DNA of 64,000 nucleotides from Streptomyces sp. Z26 (GTDB taxonomy: Bacteria; Actinomycetota; Actinomycetes; Streptomycetales; Streptomycetaceae): assembly GCF_003665095.1 (NCBI RefSeq), contig NZ_RCHV01000002.1, positions 3,408,001 to 3,472,000 on the forward strand, given 5' to 3'. The position numbers were made by a program, and so were the translations under genes. Numbering within the stretch: the first letter of the stretch is position 1; every line of letters begins with the position of its first letter. Below, piece by piece: positions 61,203 to 64,000 of the stretch. The notes below the pieces were generated by a model that was not told where the DNA came from, ran no database searches, and was given only the letters and a program-made list of their open reading frames with translations.

Positions 61203-61306
61203 GTCACTTTCGTACAAGACCGGCGGGCGCGGCCGGGCGGACGCTGGGGACCGGCGGGCGCCCGGTGCCCCGCCGGAACCGAGACGCGAAAGTGAGCTGC
61301 CGACCG

Positions 61307-61771
61307 ATGAACACCCCGCACACCCCGCCCGAGCAGGGCGCCCCCTCCGAGCCGCACCGGGTCGTCTGGGACACCCGGATCGCGGTCGTCCTCCGGGAGG
61401 GCCTGGCGGACTGGCAGAAGCTGAACGTCACCGCCTTCGTCGCGAGCGGCGTGGCCGCCGCGGCGGAGGGGGTGATGGGCGAGCCGTACGTGGACGGGGA
61501 CGGCGTCGGGTACCTGCCGATGCTCGGCCAGCCGGTGTTCGTGCTCACGGCGGACGCCGCCCGGATGCGGACGATCCACCAGCGGGCCGTACGCCGTGGG
61601 GTGCGGGCCGCGATCTACCCGGAGTCCGTCTTCGCGACGAACAACGACGCCGCCAACCGCGCGACCATCACCGGGGTCGCCACGGCGGACCTGGTGTTGG
61701 CGGGGCTCGCCGTGCACGGTGACAAGCGGGAGGTCGACAAGGTGGTCAAGGGCGCGTCGCCGCACCCCTGA
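61307..61771 (+). CDS. DUF2000 protein
   Basis: The 154-aa protein matches DUF2000, a small family related to peptidyl-tRNA hydrolase 2-like folds. The pattern is V-V-L-R-E-G-L-A-D-W-Q-K-L-N-V-T-A-F near the start, then Y-L-P-M-L-G-Q-P-V and a central F-A-T-N-N-D-A-A-N-R. The biochemical role is unknown. The ATG has a weak AGTGAG upstream, and a GTG 15 bases earlier in the same frame is possible. It stands alone between two hairpins. Confidence 0.78.
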   Translation: MNTPHTPPEQGAPSEPHRVVWDTRIAVVLREGLADWQKLNVTAFVASGVAAAAEGVMGEPYVDGDGVGYLPMLGQPVFVLTADAARMRTIHQRAVRRGVRAAIYPESVFATNNDAANRATITGVATADLVLAGLAVHGDKREVDKVVKGASPHP

Positions 61772-61808
61772 AGCCCACCCGGCGCCCGGCGTAGCGCGCT
61801 GTTCTCGG

Positions 61809-61890
61809 GGCACCCTCCGGCACGGAGGGTGCCTCCCTCCGCGCGGTCGCGTGCTCCGCGCGCGCGGAGCACCACTTCCGCGCGCGGAGG
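61809..61890. terminator. Nested hairpins between convergent genes
   Basis: An 11-bp hairpin (GGCACCCTCCG, loop GCA, CGGAGGGTGCC) is followed directly by a larger nested structure. Its outer arms CCTCCCTCCGCGCG/CGCGCGGAGGGAGG enclose a GTGCTCCGCGC-type palindrome. Together they separate the DUF2000 gene from the convergent fusion gene. Confidence 0.6.
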
Positions 61891-61912
61891 GAGGCCCGGA
61901 ACCGCGCGCGGG

Positions 61913-64000
61913 TCAGTCGGTCGGCAGTTCCGCCAGCCGCCGCCGGTCCAGCGGGGAGGGCCTGCGTTCCAACCGTTCCTCCAGCAGCCGTCGCCCCGCG
62001 TCCGTACGGCCGCCCGCGAGCAGCGCGTACAGCAGCGTGTCCTCGACCACCTCGCGCTGCGCCGCGCTGCCGCCGACCCGGTGCAGCCCGCCCCGTACGC
62101 CGCGCAGGCCGGACACCGCCGCGTCCCAGCGTTCCTCCACGACGGCCTCGAAGGCCGCGCACAGCGGCGCGATCACCGCGCGCTGCACGGCGTCCGCCTG
62201 CCCGGCGTGGTGCGCGAGCCGCCGCAGCGCGGCCACGTCACCGGCCGCCGCGAGCGCCACCGCGCCGTGCAGCGCGCCGAACGCCCGCGCGGGCCGCTCC
62301 AGTTGCGCGCCGTCGACCGCCGTCAGCACGTCGTCCGCCGGGAGCGGCCCGCGCCAGACCCGCGCGAGGTGCGCGCGCCACAGCAGCGAGCCGGAGTCGA
62401 CGAGGGCCCGCATCCCGCACACCCGGCCGCCTCCGGCGTCCCCGGCGGCCGGGTCGCCGGTGCCCGCGTCCGCGCGTCCCGGCGCCAGCTGGGTGGCCCA
62501 CCGTCGGCGTACGGCCTCGGCGTCGTCCAGGGCGAGTTCGTGCAGCGCGGCGTGCCACGAGAAGTGCGTACGTTGCGTCGCCGTGCGTCCGCTGCCGACG
62601 ATCCAGCCGTCCAGCCAGTCCCGTCCGGCCGCGTGGTCGCCGGTCTCGTAGCGCACGTGGGCGAGGGCGTGCACGGCGTGCCCGGCGGCCGGTTCGGCGT
62701 CCAGCGCCCGTACGGCCAGCTCGGCCGCCTCCTCGAACCGGTCCTCGCCCTGGCGCAGGAACGCCAGCAGCGACGTGGGGAACCAGTGCCCGCCGTACGC
62801 GGGCGCCGCCCGCTCCACCAGCTTCCGCGCGAACTCCTCGTCCAGGTCGTCGAATCCGGAGAACGCGATGGTCGGGACGGCCGTGCTCAGCGCCAGCGCG
62901 TCGCCCGGGTACGCGCGCAGGTGCGCGAGCAGGGCCTCGTCGCCGCCGTCGCCGTGCACGCGGCGCGTGACGACGTCGACGAACGAACGTTCCCGCGCGT
63001 CCCCCCGGTCCCGTACGCTCCGCTGCGCCTCCGCCAGCCGTCGCGGTACGTCCGTCGCCGCGCCGCCCTCGTGCCCGAGGAGCGCGAGCGCCGCGTGCCC
63101 CAGCGCGAAGCCGCCGTCGAGCGCCGTGGCCCGCGCGAACTCCTCGACGGCGCCCGCCCGCATCGCCATGACGCGGTCCAGCCCGGCGGCGTACGCGGTG
63201 GCCGCCTCGGTGTGCGTCGACAGGGGCAGCCCGAACGGGTCGGCCGGGCGCACCCGTACGGTCCCGGTGTCGTCCGCGCGCGCGGAGGCCCGTACGGCTG
63301 CGGAAGGGGGCTCGTCCGCGCGCGCGGGCAGTACGGCGTCCGCGACGGCCGCCGCCTGTGCGCGGATCTCGGGGATGGCGACGGTCTCCCACAGTTCGCC
63401 GCGCCGGGGCGCCCCCAGGGTGAACAGGCCGCGCGCGCACCGCCCTTCGGCGTCCCGCAGTCGTCCGCCGTCGGTCGCGACACCGATGCCCAGCGGTCCG
63501 CGTACGGCGAGTCCGGCGTCCAGCAGGGACCGCCACAGGGGGTCGGCCCCGCTGTCCGTGCGCAGCCCCGGCCCGGTGCAGTCCACGACCCGCTGGACGG
63601 GCAGCGTACGGCCGTCGGTGAGGGTGACGTCGAGCGGCGCGGACGGGCCGTGCGCGCGTCCGCGCGCGCGGGCGGCGGAGACCACGCGGGCGGCGTCGAC
63701 CCGCAGGCGGCGCGCGGCGCGGGCGCGTTCGACGGCCTCGGCGGTGGCGGGCGGCATGCGGTGGCGGTGCACGTTCCAGAGGGTGATCTCGCGGTCCAGC
63801 ACCTCCGTGCGCTCCGCGTCGGACAGCCCCTGCCACAGCCGTGCCGTCACCGGGCGCAGCCCGTCGAAGGCGGGCCGCCAGTCCCCGAACTCCCGCAGCG
63901 CGCCCGCGAGGTGCCGCCGCAACGCGGTGCGCAGGGCGGGCAGCCCCGGCGGCCGGTCGGCGTCGGCGAGCGCGGGCGGGGCGGGTACGGGCGGCAGCGG
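61913..64000 (-). CDS. Flavoprotein-like/TPR (TTC38-like) fusion, runs off window
   Basis: The frame stays open to the right edge, so the true start lies outside. The visible N-terminal part (about 250 codons) resembles the C-terminal half of actinobacterial FAD/NAD(P)-binding (YdhS-like) proteins, with D-W-R-P-A-F-D-G-L-R-P-V-T-A-R-L-W and V-V-D-C-T-G-P-G. After a Pro/Ala linker (about residues 205-235 from 63,922), the rest resembles TTC38-type tetratricopeptide proteins: D-P-F-G-L-P-L-S-T, F-A-L-G-H-A-A-L-A-L-L-G-H-E, H-A-L-A-H-V-R-Y-E-T-G-D-H and F-S-W-H-A-A-L-H-E-L. The two are usually separate genes, so this is a fusion or a lost stop. Function is unknown. Confidence 0.7.
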   Translation of the reverse strand, partial: PLPPVPAPPALADADRPPGLPALRTALRRHLAGALREFGDWRPAFDGLRPVTARLWQGLSDAERTEVLDREITLWNVHRHRMPPATAEAVERARAARRLRVDAARVVSAARARGRAHGPSAPLDVTLTDGRTLPVQRVVDCTGPGLRTDSGADPLWRSLLDAGLAVRGPLGIGVATDGGRLRDAEGRCARGLFTLGAPRRGELWETVAIPEIRAQAAAVADAVLPARADEPPSAAVRASARADDTGTVRVRPADPFGLPLSTHTEAATAYAAGLDRVMAMRAGAVEEFARATALDGGFALGHAALALLGHEGGAATDVPRRLAEAQRSVRDRGDARERSFVDVVTRRVHGDGGDEALLAHLRAYPGDALALSTAVPTIAFSGFDDLDEEFARKLVERAAPAYGGHWFPTSLLAFLRQGEDRFEEAAELAVRALDAEPAAGHAVHALAHVRYETGDHAAGRDWLDGWIVGSGRTATQRTHFSWHAALHELALDDAEAVRRRWATQLAPGRADAGTGDPAAGDAGGGRVCGMRALVDSGSLLWRAHLARVWRGPLPADDVLTAVDGAQLERPARAFGALHGAVALAAAGDVAALRRLAHHAGQADAVQRAVIAPLCAAFEAVVEERWDAAVSGLRGVRGGLHRVGGSAAQREVVEDTLLYALLAGGRTDAGRRLLEERLERRPSPLDRRRLAELPTD

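Overview
The window is a piece of a high-GC actinomycete chromosome, almost certainly Streptomyces or a close relative. The evidence is the extreme G/C bias at third codon positions, the GTG/TTG starts, and family signatures such as DUF397, an SSI-type protease inhibitor, paired SigB/SigF-type sigma factors, and upp and tadA with its associated gene. The order upp ... tadA, tRNA-Ser, and further right the two sigma factors resembles the S. coelicolor SCO4041-SCO4034 neighbourhood as I remember it.

Left chromosomal part (1-20,694): two overlapping two-TM SPFH proteins (the first cut by the window edge); an AldO-like alditol oxidase; a decayed XRE/DUF397 pair; an HhH-GPD protein; a quinone-oxidoreductase/TetR unit with a perfect palindrome over its promoter; a three-gene unit with a DUF1023 hydrolase and a lipoprotein; a pterin dehydratase; a CPA2 antiporter with its RCK_C subunit; an ArsR regulator with a CVC motif; small membrane proteins; a LytR_C protein; upp; and tadA with its associated gene.

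Integrated element (20,726-39,046): an 18.2-kb actinomycete integrative and conjugative element (AICE) sits in the 3' half of tRNA-Ser(CGA). It is bounded by an exact 116-bp direct repeat that carries both the tRNA 3' half and its terminator. From left to right it has a low-GC membrane protein, integrase, excisionase, an iteron-like block, a primase-polymerase and an ATPase/helicase, small membrane and Cys-rich proteins, a repeat cluster, a TraB/FtsK-type DNA translocase, DUF2637 and DUF4097 proteins, a regulatory block (XRE, Nudix resembling the pSAM2 immunity factor Pif, HD, double-winged-helix GntR) and a BcgI-like type IIB restriction-modification pair. Four copies of a covarying stem-loop with an invariant 19-nt loop lie 32-40 nt upstream of four of its genes. 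They are the best candidate here for something undescribed.

Right chromosomal part (39,047-64,000): a tightly overlapping furan-phosphate synthase (MfnB-like), aldehyde dehydrogenase and zinc alcohol dehydrogenase set followed by a carboxyl-methyltransferase-like gene, which looks like a small uncharacterised biosynthetic locus; a MarR regulator divergent from a dienelactone-hydrolase-like enzyme; a secreted DUF4232 protein; an ArsR-glyoxalase operon; two sigma factors; a MarR-controlled MFS transporter fused to carboxypeptidase-regulatory-like domains, followed by a YceI protein carrying the same kind of domain; a second MFS/TetR unit; a subtilisin inhibitor; a Tat-exported GH2 beta-galactosidase; a DUF2000 protein; and, running off the right edge, an unusual fusion of a flavoprotein-like region with a TTC38-like TPR region.
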